In this document: piece after piece, positions 16,485 to 24,635 of the stretch | Layout: each line of letters begins with the position of its first letter | How positions within the stretch are numbered: position 1 is the stretch's first letter | From: Cryomorphaceae bacterium | GTDB taxonomy: Bacteria; Bacteroidota; Bacteroidia; Flavobacteriales; Flavobacteriaceae | Direction: 5' to 3' | Assembly (NCBI GenBank): GCA_003331885.1 | Contig: QOPZ01000004.1 | Coordinates: 1 to 40,924 of the forward strand | Length of the DNA stretch: 40,924 nt | Notes under the pieces: generated by a model | Seen by the model: the letters and a program-made list of their open reading frames with translations, nothing else | What the model was told of the DNA's origin: nothing | Database searches by the model: none | Position numbers and translations under genes: made by a program

Positions 16485-17186
16485 ATGAAGAATTCAATTT
16501 TAAAATATCTGCCACTGTTGTTTATTTTCCTTTTTACAGCTTGTGAAGTTGAAGATATAATGTCAGATGATGAGCTTATCGATGCAATTATAAACACTGA
16601 AGAAAAGGTCTTAATTCTTGAATCTGATCTTCCAATTGATGCAAAAAACACTATGAGTAGTGATATACCTGACGATTTTTTTGACAGAGGTAAATTAGCT
16701 ACTCAATTAGGCTATCAAATCAACATGAGGACCTTTGATTTTTTCTTCTTAGGAGCAAAAAGTGATGATATTTTCTTTGATTTAACTGGAAGAGAACTTT
16801 TTAGATCCGAAGGTTACAACAAGAATGATGATAAAAAAGATGATGATGGAAAAGATGATAAAAGTGACAAAAGTGATAAAGATGGAAAAAAGGATGGCAA
16901 GAAAGATCGAAAAAAGAATTGTTTTTTCCTAGAATATCCTGTCTCATTAGAATTACCTGATGGTTCAACAGTTGAAGTTAATGATAAAAAAGAAGCTGTA
17001 GAATCACTTAAAAAATGGTTTAACCAAAACCCTGATATGAAAGCAAAAGCTGGTCTTGTTTTCCCTGTTTCAATCTATTGGGTTGAAAACAAAGAGAAAA
17101 CAAAATATGATGTTGAAAGTGAAATTGAAATGAAAGAACTTTTTGCTAAGTGTAAAGGTTCAAAGGATAAAGAAGAGAAAGACTAG
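16485..17186 (+). CDS. Hypothetical lipoprotein with Lys/Asp-rich linker
   Basis: A 233-residue lipoprotein: MKNSILKYLPLLFIFLFTAC puts the lipid Cys at residue 20. Residues 21-110 form an acidic helical domain (MSDDELIDAIINTEEKVLILESDLPIDAK). A highly charged low-complexity stretch follows at about 113-143 (repeats of DDK, DKSDK, DGKKDGKK). The C-terminal domain CFFLEYPVSLELPDGSTVEVNDKKEAVESLKKWFNQNP looks like a conserved fold with two Cys. I have seen the YPVSL-x-LPDGSTVEV type of segment in other unnamed Bacteroidota surface proteins. The stretch could bind cations; function unknown. A strong terminator follows the stop. Confidence 0.75.
   Translation: MKNSILKYLPLLFIFLFTACEVEDIMSDDELIDAIINTEEKVLILESDLPIDAKNTMSSDIPDDFFDRGKLATQLGYQINMRTFDFFFLGAKSDDIFFDLTGRELFRSEGYNKNDDKKDDDGKDDKSDKSDKDGKKDGKKDRKKNCFFLEYPVSLELPDGSTVEVNDKKEAVESLKKWFNQNPDMKAKAGLVFPVSIYWVENKEKTKYDVESEIEMKELFAKCKGSKDKEEKD
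16824..16917 (+). repeat. Low-complexity GAT/AAA-rich tract inside the lipoprotein gene
   Basis: About 94 bp made almost only of GAT, GAC, AAA, AGT and GGA codons, encoding alternating Asp and Lys with some Ser and Gly. The tandem units are imperfect (AAAGATGATGATGG, AAAAGTGATAAAGATGG). It is a coding tract that could vary in length by slippage; the frame is kept here. Confidence 0.7.
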
Positions 17187-17209
17187 ATATTTCCTGCAAC
17201 TGCATTACG

Positions 17210-17243
17210 AATAAGGTATCAAATTGATACCTTATTTTTTTTT
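17210..17243 (+). terminator. Rho-independent terminator after the Lys/Asp-rich lipoprotein gene
   Basis: A 12-bp perfect stem AATAAGGTATCA / TGATACCTTATT with loop AAT (17210-17236) runs into a T tract ending at 17243. It lies 24 bp after the lipoprotein stop. It is the clearest terminator in the window. Its right arm reaches into the stop-codon end of the convergent DUF3955-like gene. Confidence 0.85.
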
Positions 17244-17429
17244 GATTAATGCAAAAACTATAAATAAAACCATAGATAAACAAATAAATATAAATCCGAT
17301 TGGTAATAAAGCAAAAGGCTCATTTATGAATCCATTTTCATCCACCTCACTTCCTATGAGTTCGAATGAAACAAAACTCATAATACCAATAACTAGCAAA
17401 GTTGTTGCTATTTTGTATTTAGTTGCCAT
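17232..17429 (-). CDS. Small membrane protein, DUF3955-like (65 aa)
   Basis: A 65-residue protein with two transmembrane helices (about 7-24 and 42-62) and a short loop GSEVDENGFINEPFALLPIGF. The pattern GS-x-VDENG-x-[IL]-x-EPF-x-L-x-P-[IL]-G matches DUF3955 as I know it. Function unknown. Its ATG lies inside the last 22 bp of the sulfatase gene, so it is probably expressed from the same transcript. The plus-strand ORF at 17224-17439 is its shadow. Confidence 0.7.
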   Translation of the reverse strand: MATKYKIATTLLVIGIMSFVSFELIGSEVDENGFINEPFALLPIGFIFICLSMVLFIVFALIKKK

Positions 17430-18799
17430 ATGTTATTAAACTTACCACTTTCAATAACTTCTTTTCTTCTTTCTTGCCAACCATTATGATTATATTCAGG
17501 TAATTCAGGAATTGAATCCAATGATATTTTTAGTAAAGAATATATTTCATTATCAGTTTCTGATAATGTGGTCACATCGATTGGATTTTTTTCATATAAA
17601 TCATTTGAAAAGTTAAAAAAGTTACCATTTTTATATAGTTTATAATCCTTATTTTGAGCATAAACACCTCTTCGTAAACCGTCTGATCCCCATACAGGAT
17701 CATAATATGTTATTAGAACATCTCTTTCATCATAATTATTATTAGTTATTAATGGTAAAATACTTTTACCATAGGATTGTTGAGCATCTATATTGAGAAT
17801 ATCCTCAAAAGTTGCATAAAAGTCTGTGAAATCAATCATAGCATCACTCTTAAAACCCTCTTTGATTTGACTCTTCCAATTAACAATCATTGGGACATTT
17901 GAGGCATATTTAATTGTTGATCCTTTTGCACCGCGAATCTCATTACCTTTATTAAGAGTTACAACTTTTGTGTCTGTTCCGTTATCTCCAATGAAAATTA
18001 ATATCGTGTTATCTAATTTATTTTTATCAAGTGTATTTGAAATCCTACCTACAATTTTGTCCATGTAAGTCAACATATCAGAGAAATAAATCGGTTTATT
18101 TCCTTTGTTTCTTTTTTCTAAATCACTCCAATCATCCGAATCAGGTGTTGGAAGAAAAGGGTCATGAACAAGTGCCATAGGATAATAAATAAAGAAAGGC
18201 TCTTCCTTATTTTTATCAATAAAATCAATTATAAAGTCTGTAAATATATCAGGTCCATAATCATCAATACCTTTTTTAAGTTTTTCACCATTTTGAACAA
18301 TATTTGGATTAGCAAATCTATCGCCTCTTTCTCTAAGCCACCATAAACAATATTCATCAAAACCAAACTTATGTGGCCTATCTAAATCCTGATTATTATC
18401 TAAATCAAACTGAACTCCATTAAGTTGCCATTTTCCAGCTAGCGCAGTTTTGTAACCATTTTCTTGAAATAAATTTCCAAATGTTTTTTGATCAGGGTTT
18501 AAATATGTAAAAAATTCATAATTAACATAATTAGGTTTTCCAGTCATAATTTTTACCCTTGTAGGTGTACAAAGAGGCTGAGAATATGCATTGTGAAAGT
18601 TTATTCCATTTACAGCTAATGAATCTAAGACAGGTGTATTATATTCATCTGCACCATTAATTCCGATTGCTTCATAACCAAGATCATCTGCCATAATTAG
18701 GATAACATTTGGTTTATCTAAATTATTTGATGAATCATTACATGAAACAAATAAAAATATAAATGATATAAATATTAGAGTTCTGGTATAAAATTTCAT
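17408..18799 (-). CDS. Type I sulfatase (arylsulfatase family), lipoprotein
   Basis: A 463-residue S1-family sulfatase exported as a lipoprotein (MKFYTRTLIFISFIFLFVSC, Cys20). The metal-binding start is VILIMADDLGYEAIG. The formylglycine motif is LCTPTRVKIMTGK: C77-x-P-x-R, the Cys type that needs a formylglycine-generating enzyme elsewhere in the genome. Asp-Asn metal ligands are in FIGDNGTD, and a basic residue lies in RGAKGSTIKYASNVPMIVNW. The enzyme should remove sulfate esters from sulfated glycans or small molecules in the periplasm. No glycoside hydrolase, SusC/D or maturation gene is beside it, so it is not part of a visible polysaccharide-utilisation locus. Confidence 0.92.
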   Translation of the reverse strand: MKFYTRTLIFISFIFLFVSCNDSSNNLDKPNVILIMADDLGYEAIGINGADEYNTPVLDSLAVNGINFHNAYSQPLCTPTRVKIMTGKPNYVNYEFFTYLNPDQKTFGNLFQENGYKTALAGKWQLNGVQFDLDNNQDLDRPHKFGFDEYCLWWLRERGDRFANPNIVQNGEKLKKGIDDYGPDIFTDFIIDFIDKNKEEPFFIYYPMALVHDPFLPTPDSDDWSDLEKRNKGNKPIYFSDMLTYMDKIVGRISNTLDKNKLDNTILIFIGDNGTDTKVVTLNKGNEIRGAKGSTIKYASNVPMIVNWKSQIKEGFKSDAMIDFTDFYATFEDILNIDAQQSYGKSILPLITNNNYDERDVLITYYDPVWGSDGLRRGVYAQNKDYKLYKNGNFFNFSNDLYEKNPIDVTTLSETDNEIYSLLKISLDSIPELPEYNHNGWQERRKEVIESGKFNNIWQLNTK

Positions 18800-18818
18800 A
18801 ATTTTAAATGTATAAAAA

Positions 18819-19436
18819 ATGGTACACTTTAGTAAAGAAAAAATTAATAATCTAGATAAAATATACAGATTAAATTTAATTAATAGTTGTACTGGGTATA
18901 AATCTGCTAACCTCTTAGGATCTATTGATAGTGAAGGAAATACAAATCTAGCAGTATTTAGTTCAATAACACATTTAGGTAGTAATCCTGCAATGATTGG
19001 ATTTGTTTTGAGACCTAGAACAGTTCCTAGAAATACCTATAATAATATGTTTAAACTAAAATATTTTACAGTGAACCATATTAACGTTCACGATATTAAA
19101 GATGCGCACCATACTTCAGCAAAATATCCAAAAGAAATCTCTGAATTTGACCAAACAAATCTAGAGGCAGAATACCTTGATGGTTTCATTGCTCCTTTTG
19201 TAAAAAGTTCTAAAATCAAGCTTGCATGTAAATACCTGAATGAATACGATATTAAAGAAAATGATACAATCTTAGTTGTGGCTTCAATTGAAGGTATATA
19301 TGTTGATGATGGAATTCTCCAGGAGGATGGATGGTTAAGGTTGGATTTGGCCAAAACTGTTGCTATAAATGGACTTGATGGTTATGCTGAAACAAAATTG
19401 ATTGAAAGATTTGAATATGCACGTCCAAAAAAATGA
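18819..19436 (+). CDS. Flavin reductase family protein (FMN-binding split barrel)
   Basis: A 205-residue cytosolic protein of the flavin reductase-like/FMN-binding split-barrel family. Recognisable parts are the nucleotide-binding stretch NLAVFSSITHLGSNPAMIGFVLRPRTVPRNTYNNM and FTVNHI. It would reduce or bind FMN using NAD(P)H. Its start is only 19 bp from the divergent sulfatase start, so its promoter must overlap the sulfatase 5' end. It overlaps the O-methyltransferase by 4 bp (ATGA). Confidence 0.87.
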   Translation: MVHFSKEKINNLDKIYRLNLINSCTGYKSANLLGSIDSEGNTNLAVFSSITHLGSNPAMIGFVLRPRTVPRNTYNNMFKLKYFTVNHINVHDIKDAHHTSAKYPKEISEFDQTNLEAEYLDGFIAPFVKSSKIKLACKYLNEYDIKENDTILVVASIEGIYVDDGILQEDGWLRLDLAKTVAINGLDGYAETKLIERFEYARPKK

Positions 19437-20077
19437 CCAAAATAATTAATAATAAGATTGAAGATTATATTGAAAAGAACTCTTCAAAAGAACCTCAAAT
19501 TTTAAAAGATTTAAATAAAGAAACTTATTTAAAAGTATTGAATCCTAGGATGTTGAGCGGTCACTTACAAGGAAGATTTTTATCTATTATTAGTAAATTA
19601 ATTAAACCAAAAAAAATACTTGAGATTGGGACTTATACTGGATATTCAGCAATATGTATGGCAGAAGGGTTAATTGATAATGGAATTATTCATACAATAG
19701 ACATAAATGAAGAATTAGTTTCAATTCAAAAAAAATATTTTAAAAAAACAAAAACTACAAACTCAATAATTCAACATGTAGGTGATGCCAAGGAGGTTAT
19801 TGGAAAAATTGATGAAACTTTTGATATGGTTTTTTTAGATGCAGATAAAGAAAACTATATTGAGTATTATAATTTATGTATTGGCAAAGTAAGAAGTGGA
19901 GGATTAATTATTGCAGATAATGTACTTTGGACTGGAAAGGTTATTGATCCAAAAAGTTATGATGATGAATTAACTCAATATCTTATAGATTTTAACACAA
20001 TTATAAATCAGGATGATAGAGTCGAAAATATTATTCTTCCCTTGAGAGATGGTTTAAATATTATTATAAAGAATTAG
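19433..20077 (+). CDS. O-methyltransferase (class I SAM-dependent)
   Basis: A 214-residue methyltransferase of the caffeoyl-CoA OMT-like family (Methyltransf_3). SAM motif I is ILEIGTYTGYSAICMAEGL; an acidic ribose-binding strand is IHTIDINEE; the metal-binding region is FDMVFLDADKENYIEYY with GGLIIADNVLW after it. It would methylate a hydroxyl group, often on a catechol, with a divalent cation. It starts inside the flavin reductase stop. Its last 4 bp overlap the convergent tatA gene. Confidence 0.9.
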   Translation: MTKIINNKIEDYIEKNSSKEPQILKDLNKETYLKVLNPRMLSGHLQGRFLSIISKLIKPKKILEIGTYTGYSAICMAEGLIDNGIIHTIDINEELVSIQKKYFKKTKTTNSIIQHVGDAKEVIGKIDETFDMVFLDADKENYIEYYNLCIGKVRSGGLIIADNVLWTGKVIDPKSYDDELTQYLIDFNTIINQDDRVENIILPLRDGLNIIIKN

Positions 20078-20340
20078 AGATTTCTTTTCATTGAACCAGT
20101 TAAATCATCAATATCATCTTTAACTTTATCTATTTCTTTGGAAATTGAATCTGTATCAATACCTTTTTTCTCAGCACTCTTTTTGATTTCTGTCTTTATT
20201 TCCTGCGTTGCATCTTTAACTTTTCTAATTCCTTGGGCCATACCTTTGGCAATATCTGGAATCTTGTCAGCTCCAAAAATCATTAGAATTATAAAAAATA
20301 TAAATACTATTTCTGCACCACTAATAAATAAAAATGTCAT
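20074..20340 (-). CDS. tatA: Sec-independent (Tat) translocase subunit TatA/TatB
   Basis: An 88-residue TatA/B-type protein. One N-terminal membrane helix (FLFISGAEIVFIFFIILMIFG) is followed by the conserved hinge FGADKIPDIAKGMAQGIRKVKDA and an amphipathic helix, then a charged tail. TatA forms the pore for folded proteins across the inner membrane. The Glu in SGAEI is at the polar TM position common in TatB and many Bacteroidota TatA proteins. No tatC is in the window. It starts inside the last 4 bp of the M1 peptidase gene, so it is translated from that operon, and its 3' end overlaps the O-methyltransferase by 4 bp. Confidence 0.88.
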   Translation of the reverse strand: MTFLFISGAEIVFIFFIILMIFGADKIPDIAKGMAQGIRKVKDATQEIKTEIKKSAEKKGIDTDSISKEIDKVKDDIDDLTGSMKRNL

Positions 20341-22625
20341 CCTTGAATCCTTGATTTAAACTTATCGAAATCTGTATTTTCTTCCTTCTTTGGCCATGAA
20401 TTATTTCTAGTATCGATATCTGCCGTTTCCTTATCAGGATCTAATACTATTTCAGTAATTTTTTTATTTGATGTTATAAGTTTTCTTACTTCTTTGTCAT
20501 TTTTTCTCCAAACTTGAGCAGGATATGTTTTTCTTTGAATTTCTCCATCTTCAAATTTTATATCTACAATTATAGGCATTACCAATCCGCCAGGTTTTTC
20601 AAATACAACTTCATAGAAATATTTTGGTATTTCTAAATTCTTAATTTGATCTTCAGAATAATTTTCTTTTAAATAATTATTTAAAAGCTTTGAGTTTTCT
20701 AGAGGTGGTTTTTCTTTATAATTTTCATTGTCATTTTCAAATTTTTCAAAGAATACTAGAGGTCTAAGTCTATTTCTTTGAATACCTCTTTCCTCCATGA
20801 TTTTTTTCATTTCTTCTCCTGGATTTGGTGAAACAAAATACTGATTCAACTCCTTTATCGAAATATCTACATAGTCTGTTGTATAAAACCATCCCCTCCA
20901 AAACCAATCTAGATCAACGGCAGAAGCATCCTCCATTGTTCTAAAAAAATCTTCAGGTGTTGGATGTTTGAACATCCATCTTTGAGAATAGGTTTTAAAA
21001 GCATAATCAAATAACTCTTTACCCATAATAGTTTCTCTTAAAATATTTAAAGCAGTAGCAGGCTTACCATATGCATTAGGGCCTAAACTAAATACATTTT
21101 CTGGGTTTGACATGATTGGTGCTAAAAATTTTTGATCAACACTCATATAATCAGTAATTAGATCAGCTGGTCCTCTATCCGATGGAAAATTTTTATTTGG
21201 ATAAATTGCATCTGGATATTTTTCGCCAAATTCTTGTTCCGCTAAATATTGAACAAATGTGGTAAGTCCTTCATCCATCCACGCCCATTGTCTTTCATCA
21301 CTATTAACAATCATCGGAAAGAAATTATGTCCAATTTCATGAATTATTACACCAATCATTCCAAACTTTACATCATCAGAATATGAACCATCAAAATTTG
21401 GTCTTCCAAAGTTGAAACATATCATTGGGTATTCCATACCTATTTGATGAGCATGAACTGAAACTGCTTTATGATATGGATAATCAAAAGTAAACTTTGA
21501 AAAAGTTTTAAGAGCTTCAACTACAGTAATAGTTGAATATTCCTCCCACAAAGGATTTCCCTCTTTTGGATATATAGAAACAGCCATTACATCTTCATCA
21601 CCAATTTTTACTGCCATCATTTCAAGAATATATTTTCTTGATGTTGCAAAAGCAAAATCTCTAACATTTTTAGCTAAAAACTTCCAAGTTTTTTTCTCAT
21701 TTGAAAAAGTCTTTTCTGCTTCAACTGCTTCATCTTGTGAAACAATAATAACAGGCTTATCAAATGACTTTTTAGCTTGATTAAATCTTTTCATCATATC
21801 TTTTGTGTAAACCTCTTTTCTATTAATCAACTCACCTGTAGCTTCAAGAATATGATCAGCTGGAACTGTAATATTTACTTCAAAGTCCCCAAAGGGTAGT
21901 GCAAATTCACCGTCTCCCCAAAACTGATAGTTTTGCCAACCTTCAACTTCATTATAAACACACATCCTAGGGTAAAATTGAGCAATTATATAAGCTCTGT
22001 TATCATCATTTGGAAATGTTTCATAACCAGATCTGCCATCTTGCTTAACGTGATCATTTATATTATACCACCATTTGATTTTAAATGAAAAAGATTGACC
22101 AGTTGAAATAGGATTTGGCAAATCAATTCTCATCATTGTTTGATTGATGATATAATCCAATGGTTTATTTTCAGTACTGGTAACATATTCAATATTAAAT
22201 CCTCCGTCAAATGGACTTTTTAAGAATTCTTTATCAAATGAATCAGGTATATATGCTGGACCTACTCCATCGGAGTCAATTTCAAGACTTGGGGAGTCTT
22301 TTTTTCTAACGTTTTGATCTAATTGTAGCCAAATATAACTTAATGTCTCTGGTGAGTTATTTATGTAAGTTACAGTCTGGTCGCCATAAACTTTTTTATT
22401 TTTGTCATCTAACTCAATATTCATCTTATAATCTGCTTGTTGCTGATAATATGCTGGACCTGGTGCTCCAGATGCAGTCCTATACATATTAGGACTGGAA
22501 AATTCTTCGTACAACTGCCTAAATTTATTGGTGTTTATATGTCCTTCTTGTTTTTCTTGTTGAGAAAAAATATTTAAGGGAAAGACTATAAAAAAAAGTA
22601 TTGAAAAAGTTAAATGTGTTTTCAT
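20337..22625 (-). CDS. M1 family metallopeptidase (aminopeptidase), secreted
   Basis: A 762-residue gluzincin. A signal peptide (MKTHLTFSILFFIVFPLNIFSQ) leads into an N-terminal beta domain. The zinc motif is HEIGHNFFPMIVNSDERQWAWMDEG, with HExxH from His429 and the third ligand Glu 19 residues after the second His. The GxMEN exopeptidase motif of classical aminopeptidases appears as IGMEYPMI, so the N-terminal amine-binding Glu is kept. The C-terminal ~180 residues include a helical part and a final beta segment. It acts in the periplasm or on the cell surface. It heads the pair M1-tatA and follows the DUF6702 gene by 39 bp. Confidence 0.93.
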   Translation of the reverse strand: MKTHLTFSILFFIVFPLNIFSQQEKQEGHINTNKFRQLYEEFSSPNMYRTASGAPGPAYYQQQADYKMNIELDDKNKKVYGDQTVTYINNSPETLSYIWLQLDQNVRKKDSPSLEIDSDGVGPAYIPDSFDKEFLKSPFDGGFNIEYVTSTENKPLDYIINQTMMRIDLPNPISTGQSFSFKIKWWYNINDHVKQDGRSGYETFPNDDNRAYIIAQFYPRMCVYNEVEGWQNYQFWGDGEFALPFGDFEVNITVPADHILEATGELINRKEVYTKDMMKRFNQAKKSFDKPVIIVSQDEAVEAEKTFSNEKKTWKFLAKNVRDFAFATSRKYILEMMAVKIGDEDVMAVSIYPKEGNPLWEEYSTITVVEALKTFSKFTFDYPYHKAVSVHAHQIGMEYPMICFNFGRPNFDGSYSDDVKFGMIGVIIHEIGHNFFPMIVNSDERQWAWMDEGLTTFVQYLAEQEFGEKYPDAIYPNKNFPSDRGPADLITDYMSVDQKFLAPIMSNPENVFSLGPNAYGKPATALNILRETIMGKELFDYAFKTYSQRWMFKHPTPEDFFRTMEDASAVDLDWFWRGWFYTTDYVDISIKELNQYFVSPNPGEEMKKIMEERGIQRNRLRPLVFFEKFENDNENYKEKPPLENSKLLNNYLKENYSEDQIKNLEIPKYFYEVVFEKPGGLVMPIIVDIKFEDGEIQRKTYPAQVWRKNDKEVRKLITSNKKITEIVLDPDKETADIDTRNNSWPKKEENTDFDKFKSRIQG

Positions 22626-22664
22626 TTGTAATGATTAAGGAATGTAAATTTACTAAATATCTAT

Positions 22665-23141
22665 TTATGGAATAAATATTTTACTTTGGAAATTATTATT
22701 TGTGTGAATAAAACTTTTTTTATAATTATTTGATCTAAAAAGAATAATATTTTTTTGATTTTTAAATGAATTAAATAAAATTTTATTCTCAACAATAAAA
22801 CTTTTTGAATCATTATTGTAAACTTCTATATAGTAAATTAATAGATCGTTTTTTCTTTCAAATCCTAGGTAATCTAATTCAAAATCAATTGTATTGCTGT
22901 AAATTTTAAAATTATCTTTCAAATAATTAGTAATTAATAAATTAGTTTTCTCATAATTTGAGTAATCTAATTTATTTGAATTAAAACCCAACTCTTTTTC
23001 TAAATCATCATGAAAAATTTTTAAGCTTACTTGATATGTTCCTGAATCATGATTAAAATCAATTAAAGTAGAGCTTACATAATACTTATGTAAAAATATT
23101 AGTAATATAAATGTTGATAATTTAATTATTAATTGATTCAT
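22665..23141 (-). CDS. DUF6702 family protein
   Basis: A 158-residue secreted or anchored protein. The N-terminus MNQLIIKLSTFILLIFLHKYYVSST has a hydrophobic signal ending near LHKYYVS, which is where DUF6702 proteins begin their HK[FY]YVS motif. Further family features are KIFHDDLEKELG, FELDYLGFE, and NKILFNSFKNQKNIILFRSNNYKKSFI. The ORF track starts 12 bp earlier at a TTG; I prefer the ATG at 23141. The gene overlaps the upstream CarboxypepD_reg gene by 20 bp. The neighbour set DUF6702-M1 peptidase is one I know from flavobacterial genomes. Function unknown. Confidence 0.82.
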   Translation of the reverse strand: MNQLIIKLSTFILLIFLHKYYVSSTLIDFNHDSGTYQVSLKIFHDDLEKELGFNSNKLDYSNYEKTNLLITNYLKDNFKIYSNTIDFELDYLGFERKNDLLIYYIEVYNNDSKSFIVENKILFNSFKNQKNIILFRSNNYKKSFIHTNNNFQSKIFIP

Positions 23142-23904
23142 AAAATTTTTCAAGATTAGTTAAAAGTAGAATATGATTTGAGTTTCTAAAATCTATCTCC
23201 ATATCATAATTTTCCATAGCACCAATTACAAATTCATAAACACTATCAATGTCTAATTTGTAATTTTCTATAAAAAAATTAACTCCGTAAAATTGAATTA
23301 TATCTGCTGCAACACCAGATCTTGACTCTAATTCTCTCGCTTTTCTTAGGGTTTTATAATAGCCACTTAATTGTTTATATGCAGCATCAATATCTAGAGG
23401 CATGACTGGAATAAGAATTGCATTTAATAGAAGGCTTCCACTATTTTTATAAACAATTTTTTCCTTTCTTTCTCCTTTAAAGCCTGGAATACCAGCATCA
23501 TCAAAATTAAAAACCTCTTTTTCATTAATTTTTTTCATATCAGAAATCAAATCTCCAGATAAATTATAAGGTGAAACAGTTACACTTTCTAACTCATTAA
23601 TAATTGGCTCAAGGTAAACTCTAATTGAGTCAGATTGATAAACAGCTTTTTCAATTATTATTAACTGAGTCTTAATTTGAACAGATGTGAAAAATATTGA
23701 GTCATTTTCTCTAACTCCTACTTTAAAAAACCCTTTATTATCTGTTATTGTCTTAGCACCTGATGTGCTATTAATAACGTGAATTCCACTAATATCTATA
23801 GTGTCATTTATAACTTCACCAACTATTGTTTTAAAATTATTTTCTTGAGAATAAAGAAAACTTGAAGCCAATAAAAAAAATAATATGTATCTAATTTTTT
23901 GCAA
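23122..23904 (-). CDS. Carboxypeptidase-like regulatory domain protein (second copy)
   Basis: A 260-residue secreted protein. The signal peptide MQKIRYILFFLLASSFLYSQ starts at a TTG codon; no in-frame ATG would keep it. Residues about 25-105 form a CarboxypepD_reg-like beta-sandwich (GEVINDTIDISGIHVINSTSGAKTITDNKGFFKVGVRENDSIFFTSVQIKTQ). The rest (about 110-260) is an unassigned domain containing VTVSPYNLSGDLISDM. The regulatory domain is like the plug-linked domain of TonB-dependent proteins, but no receptor barrel follows. It overlaps the upstream paralogue by 14 bp and is probably co-translated with it. Confidence 0.83.
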   Translation of the reverse strand: MQKIRYILFFLLASSFLYSQENNFKTIVGEVINDTIDISGIHVINSTSGAKTITDNKGFFKVGVRENDSIFFTSVQIKTQLIIIEKAVYQSDSIRVYLEPIINELESVTVSPYNLSGDLISDMKKINEKEVFNFDDAGIPGFKGERKEKIVYKNSGSLLLNAILIPVMPLDIDAAYKQLSGYYKTLRKARELESRSGVAADIIQFYGVNFFIENYKLDIDSVYEFVIGAMENYDMEIDFRNSNHILLLTNLEKFYESINN

Positions 23905-24634
23905 TGGACTTTACAAACTTTTTACTTTGTTTAACAAGAAACTCAATTAATTCAAACTCATTATCTTTTTGAAGTAAGATCCTATCAGGGAAATTATCAT
24001 CACAATAAAGTAAAAACTCATTTATTTTATCATCAGGAATCATTAAATTTTTAGTAAAGAAAATATCGTCATAAAGTTCTCTTAATAAATCACTTGGACG
24101 ATATTTAAAATTTACACTTTTCTCCTGTGATTGATCACTAATTGATTTAGATATAAGTCTGTAAAGGTTTACAAAATTGACACCGTTTTTTAATTTTCCT
24201 TCTTCATTAATTACATTATTAACTCTTGTCGATTTATCAAATGTATAATCAAACCTTTTAAATTCTTCTTCTTTTAAATCTAAAAATTTTTCTTTATCAT
24301 CTGGTGTAACAACTACTTGATCCAATTCGGTTACTTTTTCATTTACATCAATTACAATTCTATTTTTTTGAAGTATTTCTTTAGTTATATTTAATTCTCT
24401 AATTTGATACTGTACAGATGAAAAAATCAATTTATCGTTAAGTTTAACCTCAATTTCAAATTCTCCTTCTTCATTAGTTGTCGTGGCTTGTTGAGAGGTA
24501 TTGTTTATAACATTTGCTGAATTTACATTTACATTTTTATAAAGAACTTTTCCTTTTATCCATGTTCTGTAGTCATCTTGTGAATAGGTAAAATTTATTG
24601 CAATTAAAAGAAAGATATTTAAAAAAATTCTCAT
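23891..24634 (-). CDS. Carboxypeptidase-like regulatory domain protein (first copy)
   Basis: A 247-residue paralogue of the next gene downstream. Signal peptide MRIFLNIFLLIAINFTYSQ, then a CarboxypepD_reg-like domain (KGKVLYKNVNVNSANVINNTSQQATTTNEEGEFEIEVKLNDKLIFSSVQYQIRE) and the shared VVVTP linker (LDQVVVTPDDKEKF). The C-terminal ~130 residues, helical and charged, differ from the downstream copy but end similarly. The two are likely a tandem duplication. The DUF1080 gene upstream ends 1 bp before this start. Function is not known. Confidence 0.83.
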   Translation of the reverse strand: MRIFLNIFLLIAINFTYSQDDYRTWIKGKVLYKNVNVNSANVINNTSQQATTTNEEGEFEIEVKLNDKLIFSSVQYQIRELNITKEILQKNRIVIDVNEKVTELDQVVVTPDDKEKFLDLKEEEFKRFDYTFDKSTRVNNVINEEGKLKNGVNFVNLYRLISKSISDQSQEKSVNFKYRPSDLLRELYDDIFFTKNLMIPDDKINEFLLYCDDNFPDRILLQKDNEFELIEFLVKQSKKFVKSIAKN

Positions 24635-24635
24635 A

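Noticed and set aside
16824-16917. Possible CRISPR or tandem repeat array
   Set aside because: The repeats are irregular, short, in frame and encode a charged linker; there are no spacers and no cas genes.
17224-17439. 71-aa plus-strand ORF opposite the DUF3955-like gene
   Set aside because: The minus-strand frame has two membrane helices and a family-like loop; the plus frame starts inside the terminator T tract and has no features.
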